Of a DNA stretch of 64,000 nt, positions 47,480 through 57,419 are shown piece by piece. The stretch comes from Pseudomonas sp. FP453 (GTDB lineage: Bacteria > Pseudomonadota > Gammaproteobacteria > Pseudomonadales > Pseudomonadaceae). Each line of letters opens with the position of its first letter. Position 1 is the stretch's first letter. Where the stretch lies: assembly GCF_030687495.1 (NCBI RefSeq), contig NZ_CP117435.1, positions 124,001-188,000 on the forward strand, read 5' to 3'. The position numbers were made by a program, and so were the translations under genes. The notes under the pieces are model-generated. The model did no database searches. It was not told the DNA's origin and was given only the letters and a program-made list of their open reading frames with translations.

Positions 47480-49483
47480 ATGACCGTCCTCAGCCGTTGC
47501 CTGTTGATTCTGGGCGTAATGCTGGCCAGCGCCTGCGCCCAGCAACCCGCACCTTTTACCCCTCCCGCCGAGCGGCCTGTTGCGCCCAACGAAGTGGCGT
47601 GGCCGAAAAACCATTTCCTCGGCATTGCCTACCATGACGTCGAGGATCGCGACCCCGATCAGGCGGTGGTGGCGGTGCGCACTGAACGTTTGATCGAGCA
47701 GCTGGCCTGGCTGCGCGAGAACGGCTACCAGGCGGTCAGCGTCGATCAGATCCTCGCGGCCCGCAACGGTGGGCCTGAACTGCCACCCAAGGCCGTCATG
47801 CTCAGCTTTGACGATGGTTATTCGAGCTTCTACACGCGGGTGATGCCGATCCTGCGGGCCTACCGCTGGCCGGCCCTGCTGGCGCCGGTGGGCTACTGGA
47901 TCGACACGCCGATGAACCAACCGGTGGACTTTGCCGGCCAGCCACGGCCGCGCGGCGAGTTCCTGACCTGGCAGCAGATCCGCGAAGTGTCCCAGTCGGG
48001 CCTGGTGGAAATCGCCGCGCACACCGACAACAACCACAAAGGCATCCTGGGCAACCCCCAGGGCAACCTCGAGCCGGCAGCCACCACGCGGCGTTATGAC
48101 CCGGCGACCAAGCGTTATGAAACCGAAGCGCAGTTCCAGGCGCGCATGCGCGCTGACGTGAAGGCGATTTCCGACAAGATCCGTGCAGTGACCGGCAAGG
48201 CCCCACGGGTGTGGGTATGGCCATACGGTGCGGCCGACGGCACGTCGCTGGCAGTGGTCGATGAACACGGCTACAAGATGGCGCTGACCCTGGACGATGG
48301 TCTCGACGACTCCACCAAGCTGATGAACAGCCCGCGGTTCCTGGTGGCCTCCGACCCGGACGGCGAACATTACGCCAACAGCATCGTGGCCGTGCAGACC
48401 AAGGCGCCGATGCGCGTGCTGCACGTGGACCTCGACCATGTCTACGACCCGGACCCGGCCCAACAGGCGCGCAACCTCGATCAACTGATTCAACGCGTGG
48501 TGGACATGGGCGCGGTGACGGTGTTCCTGCAAGCCTATGCCGATCCAAAGGGCGACGGCCTGGTGCACTCGCTGTACTTCCCCAACCGCCACTTGCCGAT
48601 GCGTGCCGACCTGTTCAACCGTGTCGCCTGGCAACTGCACACCCGTGCCCATGCCAGCGTCTATGCCTGGATGCCGGTGCTGAGTTTTGCCCTGGACCCC
48701 AAGCTGCCACGCGTCACCCGCTGGGACCCGAAAACCGGCCATATCGGCCTCGACCCCGATCAATACCAGCGCCTGTCGCCGTTCGATCCAGAGGTGCGCA
48801 AGATCATCGGCGAGATTTACGAAGACTTGGCGAGTATCAGCAACAGTGGTCTCGATGGCGTGCTGTATCACGATGATGCGGTGTTCAACGACTTTGAAGA
48901 CGCCAGCCCTGCGGCGCTCAAGGCCTATGCCGCCAACGGTCTGCCGAACACCATCGAAGCCTTGCGCGCCGACCCGGCGGTGATGCAGCGCTGGACCCGT
49001 TTCAAGAGCCGTTACCTGATCGACTTTACCAACGAGCTGACCGCCAAAGTTCGCGCGATCCGTGGCCCGCAGATCATGACCGCGCGCAATATCTTCGCCG
49101 AGCCGATGCTTAACCCGCAGAGCGAAACCTGGTTCGCACAGAACCTCGACGACTTCCTCCAGACCTACGACTGGACCGCGCCGATGGCGATGCCGCTGAT
49201 GGAAGGCCAGACGCTGAAAAACTCCAACGCCTGGCTGGAAAAACTGGTGGCTACCGTCAAGGCTCGTCCCGGCGCGCTCGACCGCACCGTGTTCGAACTG
49301 CAAGCCAAAGACTGGCGAACCAAGGAAGCGCCGGACATCAGCGCCGAGCAGTTGGCTGAATGGATGGGCGTGCTCAAGCGCCAGGGTGTCACCAGTTTTG
49401 GCTACTACCCGGACAACTTCCTGGAAAACTCCCCGGACCTGAAGACCATACGTCCGGCCATTTCCAACCAATGGAACCCTTGA
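47480..49483 (+). CDS. pgaB: PNAG N-deacetylase/hydrolase lipoprotein PgaB
   Basis: A 667-residue lipoprotein (lipobox VMLASAC, Cys 19). An N-terminal polysaccharide-deacetylase domain carries the metal/catalytic motifs [18 protein letters not shown] and [12 protein letters not shown] plus [10 protein letters not shown]-terminal glycoside-hydrolase-like domain (about 310-660) has [14 protein letters not shown]. It deacetylates PNAG during export. It starts 12 bases after pgaA. Confidence 0.95.
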   Translation: MTVLSRCLLILGVMLASACAQQPAPFTPPAERPVAPNEVAWPKNHFLGIAYHDVEDRDPDQAVVAVRTERLIEQLAWLRENGYQAVSVDQILAARNGGPELPPKAVMLSFDDGYSSFYTRVMPILRAYRWPALLAPVGYWIDTPMNQPVDFAGQPRPRGEFLTWQQIREVSQSGLVEIAAHTDNNHKGILGNPQGNLEPAATTRRYDPATKRYETEAQFQARMRADVKAISDKIRAVTGKAPRVWVWPYGAADGTSLAVVDEHGYKMALTLDDGLDDSTKLMNSPRFLVASDPDGEHYANSIVAVQTKAPMRVLHVDLDHVYDPDPAQQARNLDQLIQRVVDMGAVTVFLQAYADPKGDGLVHSLYFPNRHLPMRADLFNRVAWQLHTRAHASVYAWMPVLSFALDPKLPRVTRWDPKTGHIGLDPDQYQRLSPFDPEVRKIIGEIYEDLASISNSGLDGVLYHDDAVFNDFEDASPAALKAYAANGLPNTIEALRADPAVMQRWTRFKSRYLIDFTNELTAKVRAIRGPQIMTARNIFAEPMLNPQSETWFAQNLDDFLQTYDWTAPMAMPLMEGQTLKNSNAWLEKLVATVKARPGALDRTVFELQAKDWRTKEAPDISAEQLAEWMGVLKRQGVTSFGYYPDNFLENSPDLKTIRPAISNQWNP

Positions 49484-49485
49484 CC

Positions 49486-50826
49486 ATGTTCGACAGAATC
49501 CTGGCTTTATTCGTGCTGGCATTGGTGTTGGGTGTGCCTCTTGGCCTGATCTTCCTGGTCACCGGGCAGTTCCTGATGGACTTCGTGTTTTTCTACCCGC
49601 TGTTCATGTCGGCGCTGTGGATTGCCGGCGGCCTGTACTTCTGGCTGCACTGGGAACGCCACTGGCCGTGGGAAGAGGACACTCCGGCGCCGACCCTGGC
49701 CGGCAACCCGCTGATCTCGATCATCATCCCTTGCTACAACGAGGGCGATAACGCGGCCGAGACCATTCATGCGGCGCTGGACCAGGTGTACCCGAACATC
49801 GAAGTGATCGCCGTCAACGACGGCTCCAAGGACAACACCGCTGCGGTCCTCGATGCCCTCGCCCTGGAACACCCGCGCCTGCGCGTGTTGCACCTGGCGC
49901 AGAACCAGGGCAAGGCCGTGGCCTTGCGCATGGGCGCCGTGGCCGCGCGCAGCGAGTACCTGGTGTGCATCGACGGCGATGCGTTGCTCGACCGCAATGC
50001 GGCGGCGTACATGGTCGCGCCGATGCTCGACAACCCACGCCTCGGCGCGGTGACCGGCAACCCGCGCATCCGCACACGCTCGACCTTGATCGGCCGGGTG
50101 CAGGTGGGCGAGTTCTCCTCGATCATCGGTTTGATCAAGCGTACGCAGCGGGTATTCGGGCGGATCTTTACAGTGTCCGGTGTGGTGGTGGCGTTCCGTA
50201 AAAAGGCGCTGGACCGCATCGACTACTGGAGCACCGACATGATCACCGAGGACATCGACGTCAGCTGGAAGCTGCAACTCGATCACTGGGCGATCTTCTA
50301 CGAGCCCCGTGCCCTGTGCTGGATCCTCATGCCGGAAACCGTCGGCGGCCTGTGGAAACAGCGCCTGCGCTGGGCCCAGGGCGGCGCCGAAGTGCTGTTC
50401 AAGAATATCCGTGGCATCTGGCAATGGCGCCATCGCTACCTGTGGCCGCTGCTGTTCGAGTACTGCCTGTCCACCGGTTGGGCCTTCACCTTCCTGCTCT
50501 CGGTGATCTTCTGGGGCCTGGGTAAATTCATGGTGTTGCCGCAAGCGATCGCGGTGGACTCCCTGGTGCCACCGGCGTTTACCGGCCTGGTACTGGCGAT
50601 GGTGTGCCTGGTGCAGTTTGCCGTGAGCATCCTGATTGACCGGCGCTACGAAAAAGACCTGTGGAAAACCCTGTTCTGGACGGTGTGGTACCCGATGGTG
50701 TTCTGGCTGGTCAGCTTGTTCACCACCCTGGTCAGTTTTCCCAAGGTGCTGTTCAACCAGCATCAGAAGCGCGCGCGCTGGGTCAGCCCGGACCGCGGGA
50801 TCAAACCAGCCAATGAGGACGTGTGA
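49486..50826 (+). CDS. pgaC: PNAG synthase glycosyltransferase PgaC
   Basis: A 446-residue processive GT2 enzyme in the inner membrane. Two N-terminal TM helices are followed by the catalytic domain with [27 protein letters not shown] and the product-binding/processivity motif QRLRWAQGG, then C-terminal TM helices. The ATG at 49486 lies 2 bases after the pgaB stop. It polymerises UDP-GlcNAc together with PgaD. Confidence 0.96.
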   Translation: MFDRILALFVLALVLGVPLGLIFLVTGQFLMDFVFFYPLFMSALWIAGGLYFWLHWERHWPWEEDTPAPTLAGNPLISIIIPCYNEGDNAAETIHAALDQVYPNIEVIAVNDGSKDNTAAVLDALALEHPRLRVLHLAQNQGKAVALRMGAVAARSEYLVCIDGDALLDRNAAAYMVAPMLDNPRLGAVTGNPRIRTRSTLIGRVQVGEFSSIIGLIKRTQRVFGRIFTVSGVVVAFRKKALDRIDYWSTDMITEDIDVSWKLQLDHWAIFYEPRALCWILMPETVGGLWKQRLRWAQGGAEVLFKNIRGIWQWRHRYLWPLLFEYCLSTGWAFTFLLSVIFWGLGKFMVLPQAIAVDSLVPPAFTGLVLAMVCLVQFAVSILIDRRYEKDLWKTLFWTVWYPMVFWLVSLFTTLVSFPKVLFNQHQKRARWVSPDRGIKPANEDV

Positions 50827-50828
50827 TC

Positions 50829-51311
50829 ATGAAGCTGATCAGAACTCGCCAAAACACCGTGATGTGGATCGTCGACGTGGTGCTGACCCTGTTGGCCTGG
50901 GCCGGGTTGATCTGGCTGCTGGCGCGCGGCATCAACGCCATGCTGGAAACCCACGGCGGGCCGCGTATCGAGGCGCCGATCTTCGCCGCGCTCAACACCC
51001 TGCAGATCTACCTGTGGATCGCGTTGTTCAACGCGCTGATCCTGGTCACCTGGGCGCGCTACCAGCAACGCAAGGGCCGCAAATTCGCCCAGCGCCGTGC
51101 CGAGGCCAACGCCCTCAGCGACAAGAACCTCAGCGAAAGCTTCAAGCTTGGCGAGGGTGACCTGGAGCAACTGCGCAAGCCGGGTGTGCTGGTGATCCAC
51201 AACGACGAAGAGGGCGGTGTGGAGGAAGTGAAATCCCATGTCTCCCGTGATGTGGAAAAGCCGACATTGACCTTGGTGCCGGGTCAGGATCGCGACAAAG
51301 GCGTCAGCTGA
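50829..51311 (+). CDS. pgaD: PNAG synthase accessory protein PgaD
   Basis: A 160-residue protein with two TM helices (about 15-37 and 62-82) and a charged cytoplasmic tail, the PgaD layout. The ATG at 50829 is chosen with GAGG ten bases upstream; a GTG two codons earlier is possible. In E. coli, PgaC-PgaD assembly is activated by cyclic-di-GMP. Confidence 0.92.
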   Translation: MKLIRTRQNTVMWIVDVVLTLLAWAGLIWLLARGINAMLETHGGPRIEAPIFAALNTLQIYLWIALFNALILVTWARYQQRKGRKFAQRRAEANALSDKNLSESFKLGEGDLEQLRKPGVLVIHNDEEGGVEEVKSHVSRDVEKPTLTLVPGQDRDKGVS

Positions 51312-51340
51312 ATACCGCCTGAAGGTGTAATGCGGTTAAA

Positions 51341-51369
51341 TGTGGGAGCGGGCTTGCCCGCGATGGCGG
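51341..51369. repeat. Single REP sequence
   Basis: TGTGGGAGCGGGCTTGCCCG followed by CGATGGCGG is one copy of the REP family whose inverted pair occurs at 56.6 kb. It lies between pgaD and the next gene. Confidence 0.85.
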
Positions 51370-51422
51370 CCGCACGGCCAACATCTGTCTCAGTACTGCC
51401 ACCCACGCTTGAGGCTTTCAAC

Positions 51423-51893
51423 ATGCAGGAATGGTCATCGCTGCTCAGCGCCCGGACTGGTGACATTGTCGATGTAGGAGCGCAGTGCGTTGTCACCCTG
51501 GAAGAGGGTGTCTACAAGGTTTCAGACGAACACTATTTCTTGGCGGATGCTTTTCTAGATGAAGGAAAGGAAAAGCACGGTTTGTTATCCGTCTACTGGG
51601 CCAGCAGTGAACCCGGCTTTCGCAGAGCCTACTCCATGGACATTGAAAACGATGACCTGGCTGTACGCCCGCCACCGACCGAATTGCTGCCGGTGGGGGC
51701 CGATGGGACCTATGGCCAGATAAAAAACGCGCTAGCTGAGGGCTCGTTTATGGAATGTGCCTCCTACCGCGTGATGACTGACGGCGCATTTATCCACAAG
51801 AGTCTGGAAAACGCGTCTGCCTCTTATTATTTTCGCTCGCCTGAAATCCTCAGCGACGAGCTGCCTTTCGCAATCGTGTGGAAGTGTCGATGA
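51423..51893 (+). CDS. Hypothetical protein
   Basis: A 156-residue soluble protein of unknown function, beginning MQEWSSLLSARTGD. GAGG lies upstream of the ATG at 51423. A longer frame starting at 51330 only translates the REP sequence and is rejected. GC content is lower than for pga. No signal peptide, TM segment or recognised motif. Confidence 0.7.
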   Translation: MQEWSSLLSARTGDIVDVGAQCVVTLEEGVYKVSDEHYFLADAFLDEGKEKHGLLSVYWASSEPGFRRAYSMDIENDDLAVRPPPTELLPVGADGTYGQIKNALAEGSFMECASYRVMTDGAFIHKSLENASASYYFRSPEILSDELPFAIVWKCR

Positions 51894-52223
51894 TCGCTCC
51901 CTAACTGCGACCCAGTTCACAAAGCTCCGCCCCTCCTGCACTTCGTTTGAACATTCCGTTTATTCCAATGTCATTACCCCGCCCACCCCATAACCGGTCG
52001 GGCTGCATGGACTGCAGCGTTTTCAAATGACATTAAGGATTGATGTGAACCTTCCCCCCTTATTCCCCTGCCTGCCACCGCCCCTTGCGGTGCGCCTTCG
52101 TGCGCCTGAGTTTTATGCGGGCGCCCTGGGGGAATGCACGCGGATCACTTGATCCTTTCACTCGGTACACCGACTGCCGCCGGGCCTTTTGGCGGCAGTG
52201 AGCCGTCGTTCATGGAGTTAGAA
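51894..52223. other. Intergenic region upstream of the autotransporter
   Basis: A 330-base gap without a convincing gene. It contains a C-rich tract (52049-52065) and a GC-rich interrupted palindromic area near 52080-52125, followed by GGAGTTAGAA before the autotransporter start. Probably a promoter and long leader; no specific site is assigned. Confidence 0.4.
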
Positions 52224-54812
52224 ATGAAGCGCAAGCCGTTCCAGAAAACCCTGTTGGCCATCATGGTTGGCGCAATCAGCACACAGGTGCTGGCCGTTGA
52301 GTTCGACCTGGGCCAAGGAAAAAACATTTGGGCCAGTGAGACCTTCAACGAGCCCGTCACCATCACCGGGCAGCTGTCCCAAGTGGTCGACCCCAGCACC
52401 ACCCTGCCAGCGGGCCTGGGCTTTACCGATACCCACATCCAGGGTTCGCTGATCAACCGCGCCGACATTACGCTGGACTCGCAAGGTAAAACGCTCCGTG
52501 CGATGACCATCGACCCGATGTACTGGGCCGGCCCGAACAACCTGCCCACCAGCACCATCACGGGGGACGTGATTCAGGCCGGCAATATCCTCATGAGCCA
52601 CGGCGGTTATGAAGGATTGGAGATCGGCGACGCGACCATTGGCGGCAGTGTGATCAACTCGGGCACGATCCGCTCGACGGCGCCGCAGCCGAATGCACCG
52701 ACCCTGGGTTTCGTGGGCGGTGGCGAAGGTATTTACCTGCACGGCACCACCATTGGCGGCGACGTTTCCAACACTGGCGTGATCAACATGGACGGCCGTG
52801 GCGCCACGGGTCTGATCCTTGATATCGACGGCGCCACCCCGACCACCATCGGCGGCAAGATCCTCAACTCCGGCTCGATCATCGCCACCGGTGAGTATGC
52901 CTTGGGCATTGAGGTGGAAACCGTGACCAGCGCGCTGCGTATCGAAAACAGTGGGCTGGTTTCTGCCAATGGCAGCGAGGCGCGCGGCGTATTGTTTTAC
53001 AACGGCACCATCGATTACATCCTCAACACCGGCACGCTTGAAGCCAAGGGCACCGATGCCAGCGCCTTCGAGTTCCAGGGCGCTACGTTCGCCACCAACA
53101 GTGCGAGCGGCGCCCGTGGCATCGTCAACCGTGGCACCATCACCGCTGACGGCACCGCGATCCTGGTGAACGCCGCTGAGCAAACCTCGCCGTTTGAAAT
53201 CAACCAGCAAGCTGGCGAAATCCGCAGCCACTCAGGGGTTGCCGTGGACGCCGCCAACCTGGCGACGCTGAACTGGACCGGCGGCGCCATCGTCGGCGAC
53301 CTGCTCAACCTCAACGCAGTCAATGTCGCCGGCCAGGCAAACTTCACCGGGACGCGCATCATCGCGCCGGTCGCGGTCAATTCGGGCTCGCTGAACCTCT
53401 CCGCACAAGGCACCACCCTCACCGGCGACCTCAACGTCGCCAACGGCGCCGGCATCGACATGCACCTGTCCGACAGCGTGGTGCCGACCACGGCGTACCT
53501 GACGGTCAACGGCAACGCCACCTTCGCCAACGCCTCGAAGCTGACCGTCAGCGCCAACCCCGGCGACTTCGCCAGCACCAACGACGGCACGCAGTACACC
53601 CTGCTGCAAGCCTCCAGCGTGCAAGACAACGGCCTGTCCGTGAACAGTGCTTCGGCGCTGCTCGATGTGCTCAGCTATTCGGCCGATGCGCAAACGGTCA
53701 AGGCCGTGGTGGCGGTCAAGGCCGACGCGCAAGTCCAGGAAGAACTCGCCGGTGTGGGCGCCAGCGCTGCTTCGGCCACGGCGGTCAATACCTTCAAGAA
53801 CGACGTGCTCAGTCGCCTCAGCAATGACGACCAGGTGTTCCAGGCCCTGGCCAACGCCGGCACGGCCGCGCAATTGGCGCAGATCAGCGACCAGCTCCAG
53901 CCGGACGTCAACCGCGGTGCGCTGGACGTGGCCTTGTCCGGGCAAACCGTGGTCAACGGCGCGATCTTCAACCGCCTCACCGAGCAGCGTGAAAGCCAGC
54001 AGCGCGGCGGCGTGTGGGTGCAAGGCCTGAGCAGCAACATGGACCAGGACGGTCGCGGCGGCGCCAACGGCTACTCGGCCAACAGCAGCGGCATGGCGGT
54101 GGGTGTGGACGGTCGGGTCAACGACACCACCACCTTGGGCGTGGCCTACAGCTACCTCAACTCCAACATCCATTCCGATCTGGGCAACAAGACCGACGTC
54201 GAAGGCCACGCGCTGTCGCTGTACGGTAACTGGTCGCTGCAAGACTGGTTTGTCGATGGCAGCCTCAGCTACGGCCACAACGACAACCAGAGCAAGCGCC
54301 ACATCGCCGGCACCACGGCCAAGGGCAGCTACGACAGCAACGTGTTGTCCGCCAGCGTGATCGGCGGCTACAGCTTCAAGCCGTCGCAGGCAGTGGTGAT
54401 CGAGCCTCGTGTGGCCGCGCGTTATGCCAATGTGCGCATGGACGGCTACGACGAGAAGGGTTCGTCGGCCGCGCTGAGCACCCGTTCGCAGCGGTATGAA
54501 GTGGGTGAGTTGGGCGCCGGTGTGCGCCTGGCCGGGAACCTGCCGATGGGCGCGGGCAGCTTGCAGCCGGAAGCGACACTGATGGCGTATCACGACCTGA
54601 TGGGTGATCGTGTCGCGCAGACGTCCAACTATGTGCTGGGTGGTTCGGCGTTTACCGTCACCGGTGCGTCGGTGGCGCGTGACAGCTATGAAGCCAGCGT
54701 GGGCGTGAACTACCAGGTGGCGGACTTTACCGTCGGCGCCAGCTACACGCGTCAGGCGCGCAGTGGTTTTGACGCCGATGGCGTGATGCTCAAGGCGCGG
54801 TACGCGTTCTAA
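52224..54812 (+). CDS. Type V autotransporter
   Basis: An 862-residue secreted/outer-membrane protein with a signal peptide at 1-29 (FQKTLLAIMVGAISTQVLA). The passenger (about 30-560) is beta-helix-like, built of repeats such as IGGSVINSGTI, IGGDVSNTGVINM and IGGKILNSGSIIA. An autotransporter beta-domain (about 600-862) starts around RGGVWVQGLSSNMDQDG and ends in LKARYAF. I start at the ATG at 52224 with GGAGTTAGAA upstream. No protease or lipase motif was seen in the passenger, so an adhesin-like role is the best guess. Confidence 0.9.
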   Translation: MKRKPFQKTLLAIMVGAISTQVLAVEFDLGQGKNIWASETFNEPVTITGQLSQVVDPSTTLPAGLGFTDTHIQGSLINRADITLDSQGKTLRAMTIDPMYWAGPNNLPTSTITGDVIQAGNILMSHGGYEGLEIGDATIGGSVINSGTIRSTAPQPNAPTLGFVGGGEGIYLHGTTIGGDVSNTGVINMDGRGATGLILDIDGATPTTIGGKILNSGSIIATGEYALGIEVETVTSALRIENSGLVSANGSEARGVLFYNGTIDYILNTGTLEAKGTDASAFEFQGATFATNSASGARGIVNRGTITADGTAILVNAAEQTSPFEINQQAGEIRSHSGVAVDAANLATLNWTGGAIVGDLLNLNAVNVAGQANFTGTRIIAPVAVNSGSLNLSAQGTTLTGDLNVANGAGIDMHLSDSVVPTTAYLTVNGNATFANASKLTVSANPGDFASTNDGTQYTLLQASSVQDNGLSVNSASALLDVLSYSADAQTVKAVVAVKADAQVQEELAGVGASAASATAVNTFKNDVLSRLSNDDQVFQALANAGTAAQLAQISDQLQPDVNRGALDVALSGQTVVNGAIFNRLTEQRESQQRGGVWVQGLSSNMDQDGRGGANGYSANSSGMAVGVDGRVNDTTTLGVAYSYLNSNIHSDLGNKTDVEGHALSLYGNWSLQDWFVDGSLSYGHNDNQSKRHIAGTTAKGSYDSNVLSASVIGGYSFKPSQAVVIEPRVAARYANVRMDGYDEKGSSAALSTRSQRYEVGELGAGVRLAGNLPMGAGSLQPEATLMAYHDLMGDRVAQTSNYVLGGSAFTVTGASVARDSYEASVGVNYQVADFTVGASYTRQARSGFDADGVMLKARYAF

Positions 54813-54820
54813 CGGGTAAC

Positions 54821-54868
54821 CACCGCCCCTGTGGCGAGGGAGCAAGCTCCCTCGCCACAGGGGCGGTG
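54821..54868. repeat. REP palindrome, possible terminator
   Basis: A 48-base near-perfect palindrome (CACCGCCCCTGTGGCGAGGG and its complement around AGCAAGCT) lies 9 bases after the autotransporter stop. It is the minimal form of the REP family seen at 37.0 kb and may also end transcription. Confidence 0.85.
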
Positions 54869-54886
54869 TGATTTTGGAGAGGGATT

Positions 54887-55189
54887 ATGAATCGATATGA
54901 GGGCAAGCCGTTCCTGCGGCTGTTGGAGTGCTATGTCCTGGCCGCCATCGGTGAGCTGAGCGATGAGCAACAGGCGACCTTGCGTGCCATGGAACCCAAG
55001 CTGCACGAGGTGTACGGCGTGTCGGGCAGTTGGCAGGCGGTGATCGAGGCACAAATGGATTTCCCCGCGACGGTCGCCGACAAGATCAGAGAGATATGGC
55101 GCACCAACGCCGAGAAGTTTGCCAGCGCCGGTACCCCGATCAACGCTGAAGACTTCGCGCAACACTTTGTGGATACCAATTTTCCTTAA
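54887..55189 (+). CDS. Hypothetical protein
   Basis: A 100-residue mostly helical protein (RLLECYVLAAIGELSDEQQ; EIWRTNAEKFASAG). AGAGGGATT precedes the ATG. It ends 9 bases before the signal-peptidase gene, so the two may share a transcript. The function is unknown; similar small proteins are common in Pseudomonas. Confidence 0.8.
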   Translation: MNRYEGKPFLRLLECYVLAAIGELSDEQQATLRAMEPKLHEVYGVSGSWQAVIEAQMDFPATVADKIREIWRTNAEKFASAGTPINAEDFAQHFVDTNFP

Positions 55190-55198
55190 GGACCCTCA

Positions 55199-55987
55199 AT
55201 GAAACCCGCAAAACTCTCCCTGCAAGCCTTCCTGATGTCCTGCCTCGTGGCGGGCTGGGGACTGGTCTACGTGGGCCGGATCAAATGGGCGATCTGGGTC
55301 GCCGCGATTTTGTACGGCGGCGTCGTGTTGCTCGGCGTGTGCGGCCTGATCGCGTCGCCCATCGGGCTGTACGTGTTTGCCGCCTTCGCGATTGCGGTCA
55401 AGCTCAGTTCGGCGATTGTGGCGGCGGTGTTGGCGCGTCGCTACGACGGCCCGCCGGATGTGCCGCGCAAACGCTTCCACGCGCTGTATGTGGGCGTGCT
55501 GATGGTGATCACCTTCGTGCTGCTGGAAGTGCTGCGGGGGCCGTTGCTGGGCTTCAAGAACTACTACATTCCGTCGGGCTCGATGGCGCCGACGCTGTCG
55601 ATCGGCGACTACATCGTTTCCGATCTCAAGGCCGGTGCGCCGAAGGTCGGCGACATCGTGGTGTACCGCTGGAACGGCACCGAGGCGGTCAAGCGTGTGG
55701 CCGGCGTGGGCGGGGATACCTTGGCCATCGTCAACGGCGAGCTGATCCACAACGGCGAAAACCTCGGCCTGTTCCACGCCCCGGCTGACCGCGTGAACGG
55801 CGCGGCGTCGATGGAGCTGGCGCCGGTTAAAGTCGAGCCGGGTCACGTCTACCTGCTGGGTGACAACCGCAACAACAGCAACGACAGCCGCTTCATGGGC
55901 CAGGTCGCCGTTGAGGATGTGGTCGGCAAGATCACCGGGATCTGGTTCTCCGAAGACCGGTCGCGCATCGGGACGACGTTCCCATGA
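55199..55987 (+). CDS. Signal peptidase I (S26), additional copy
   Basis: A 262-residue membrane protease. About four hydrophobic segments precede the catalytic domain: 12-28, 29-48, 50-75 and 97-112. Box B carries the catalytic Ser (PSGSM, S128), the Lys general base is in AVKRVAGVGGDTL (K165), and box E is LLGDNRNNSNDSR. The extra N-terminal TM segments and neighbours differ from the housekeeping lepB context, so it may be a dedicated paralogue. It overlaps the next gene by 4 bases. Confidence 0.9.
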   Translation: MKPAKLSLQAFLMSCLVAGWGLVYVGRIKWAIWVAAILYGGVVLLGVCGLIASPIGLYVFAAFAIAVKLSSAIVAAVLARRYDGPPDVPRKRFHALYVGVLMVITFVLLEVLRGPLLGFKNYYIPSGSMAPTLSIGDYIVSDLKAGAPKVGDIVVYRWNGTEAVKRVAGVGGDTLAIVNGELIHNGENLGLFHAPADRVNGAASMELAPVKVEPGHVYLLGDNRNNSNDSRFMGQVAVEDVVGKITGIWFSEDRSRIGTTFP

Positions 55988-56574
55988 GCAGGACTTTCAG
56001 CAGAAGCTTGATGGTGCTCGGGTTCGTCGCGCTTGCCGGCTGCCAGGGCGTGCCCTATCGCGGTGCCGAGGATCAGGCGCGGATCAACCACGACCTCGCC
56101 CTGGCGGCAACCCCGGCGCAGTTCATTCCGTTGCGCTGGGCCTATTCGAACTACGGCGTTCAAGACGGCGTGCAGACCGAGGACGCGGTGGCCGTGGTGC
56201 AACCCGGGCTTGTCACGCTGGTGGGGTATGAGGGCGGGCACTATGTGCGCAAGGCCAGTTTCCCGGTGGCGACGGTGGATTGTGCCTATGTGTTTGCCAG
56301 CGAGAGCAGTGATCGGCCGGTGTGGCTGTTGCAGCAGGAGCGCTACGTGTTCCTGTCGCCGAGCGATCATCGCGGCAATGGCGATAGGGCCAGGCGCGTG
56401 CAACTGGTCAAGCAACTGGCGAATGGCGGTTTCCGGATTCAGACCGATGCCCAGGGCTCGGCGTACCGTGCGACCGGGAAGTCGGAGCGGCAGTTGGTGC
56501 TCAATACGGTGATTGGGCATCACATGGAGGAAGTCGCCGAGAACCAGGCTTACAACGTGTGCCGGCCGCAATAA
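55984..56574 (+). CDS. Putative lipoprotein of unknown function
   Basis: A 196-residue protein with a lipobox (FVALAGC, Cys 20) and no recognised domain. It overlaps the signal peptidase stop as ATGA, so the two are co-translated. The mature part is likely periplasmic. Confidence 0.75.
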   Translation: MSRTFSRSLMVLGFVALAGCQGVPYRGAEDQARINHDLALAATPAQFIPLRWAYSNYGVQDGVQTEDAVAVVQPGLVTLVGYEGGHYVRKASFPVATVDCAYVFASESSDRPVWLLQQERYVFLSPSDHRGNGDRARRVQLVKQLANGGFRIQTDAQGSAYRATGKSERQLVLNTVIGHHMEEVAENQAYNVCRPQ

Positions 56575-56592
56575 TTGCGGTGTTTGGGCTAT

Positions 56593-56664
56593 CGCCATCG
56601 CGGGCAAGCCCGCTCCCACATTGGAATGCAGTCAACTGTGGGAGCGGGCTTGCCCGCGATGGCG
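56593..56664. repeat. REPIN
   Basis: Inverted arms CGCCATCGCGGGCAAGCCCG and CGGGCTTGCCCGCGATGGCG, each extended by CTCCCACA / TGTGGGAG, lie about 18 bases apart. Same REP family as the single copy at 51.3 kb. Confidence 0.9.
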
Positions 56665-56793
56665 GTCGCCCAGGCAACGACAATGCCGAGTGACAGCGCA
56701 CGCAACCGACCAAATACACTTGAGAACCCCTCTTAACTCCGTAAAATGCCGCGATTGTTTAAAGCTCGATACTGTTCAGGGATGAATTCATAC

Positions 56794-57375
56794 ATGCGCT
56801 TGCTCGTCCTCTTTTTCGCCGTCTGCCTCATGGCGGGCTGCGCCTCCAAGCCGGATTACTACATCTCTCCGGCGCCGGTCACCATTCCCAAGACTGCAAC
56901 CTTCTGGCTCGACACGTTTGATGTTGAGGTGGTGGGTAAAAATGAGCGCTTCCTGCCCGACGACAAGGTTCGCCAAGCGCTGGGTGTCGATATGGTGAAA
57001 CGCTTGCTCGAAGCAGATCGCTATGCCACCAGCAAGGACAAGGCCGACTATCTGCTGGATATGAACATTGTATACACGCGCCATATCCAGGACTCGAAAG
57101 GCGGGCTCGCCACCCTGATCGTCGACGACAACAAGCTGCTGCTCAGTGTCGATTTCAGCTACAAGGTCGCGGTCAGGAAGAACGGCACCGAGGTGCTGCA
57201 CTTTTCCAAGGCCCTGTATGACCAGGTGCCCGGCGGCGTGATCGGCAACTTCGAGCAGTACAAGACCATGGGCGCCCTGGTGACCAATAAAAGCAACGCC
57301 AGTGTCGAAGGCTTCTACTTCAGTGTTTATAGCCGCGACATCGTCAACGACATCCGCAACATTCCCACTCGTTAG
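56794..57375 (+). CDS. Putative lipoprotein upstream of CsgG-like gene
   Basis: A 193-residue lipoprotein (lipobox CLMAGC, Cys 13) with an alpha/beta periplasmic part of unknown function (YLLDMNIVYTRHIQDSKGG; DFSYKVAVRKNGTEVLHFSKAL). Its layout recalls lipoproteins built on a TolB/LpoB-like fold. The ATG at 56794 has AGGG 12 bases upstream; ATG at 56782 directly abuts that site and is less likely. It precedes the CsgG-DUF4810-DUF799 genes by 44 bases and is probably part of the same operon. Confidence 0.75.
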   Translation: MRLLVLFFAVCLMAGCASKPDYYISPAPVTIPKTATFWLDTFDVEVVGKNERFLPDDKVRQALGVDMVKRLLEADRYATSKDKADYLLDMNIVYTRHIQDSKGGLATLIVDDNKLLLSVDFSYKVAVRKNGTEVLHFSKALYDQVPGGVIGNFEQYKTMGALVTNKSNASVEGFYFSVYSRDIVNDIRNIPTR

Positions 57376-57419
57376 TTTTACCTGCCGCACCTGCTGATTT
57401 CTCACTCTAGGAGCACTCT

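Noticed and set aside
45023..49522. A 1499-codon open frame on the minus strand
   Set aside because: It is antisense to pgaA and pgaB, which have clear family motifs. Its composition (His, Gln, Val, Gly-rich) is typical of an antisense shadow in high-GC DNA.
51330..51422. N-terminal extension of the hypothetical gene after pgaD
   Set aside because: Its residues are just a translation of the REP element; a ribosome site supports the later ATG at 51423.
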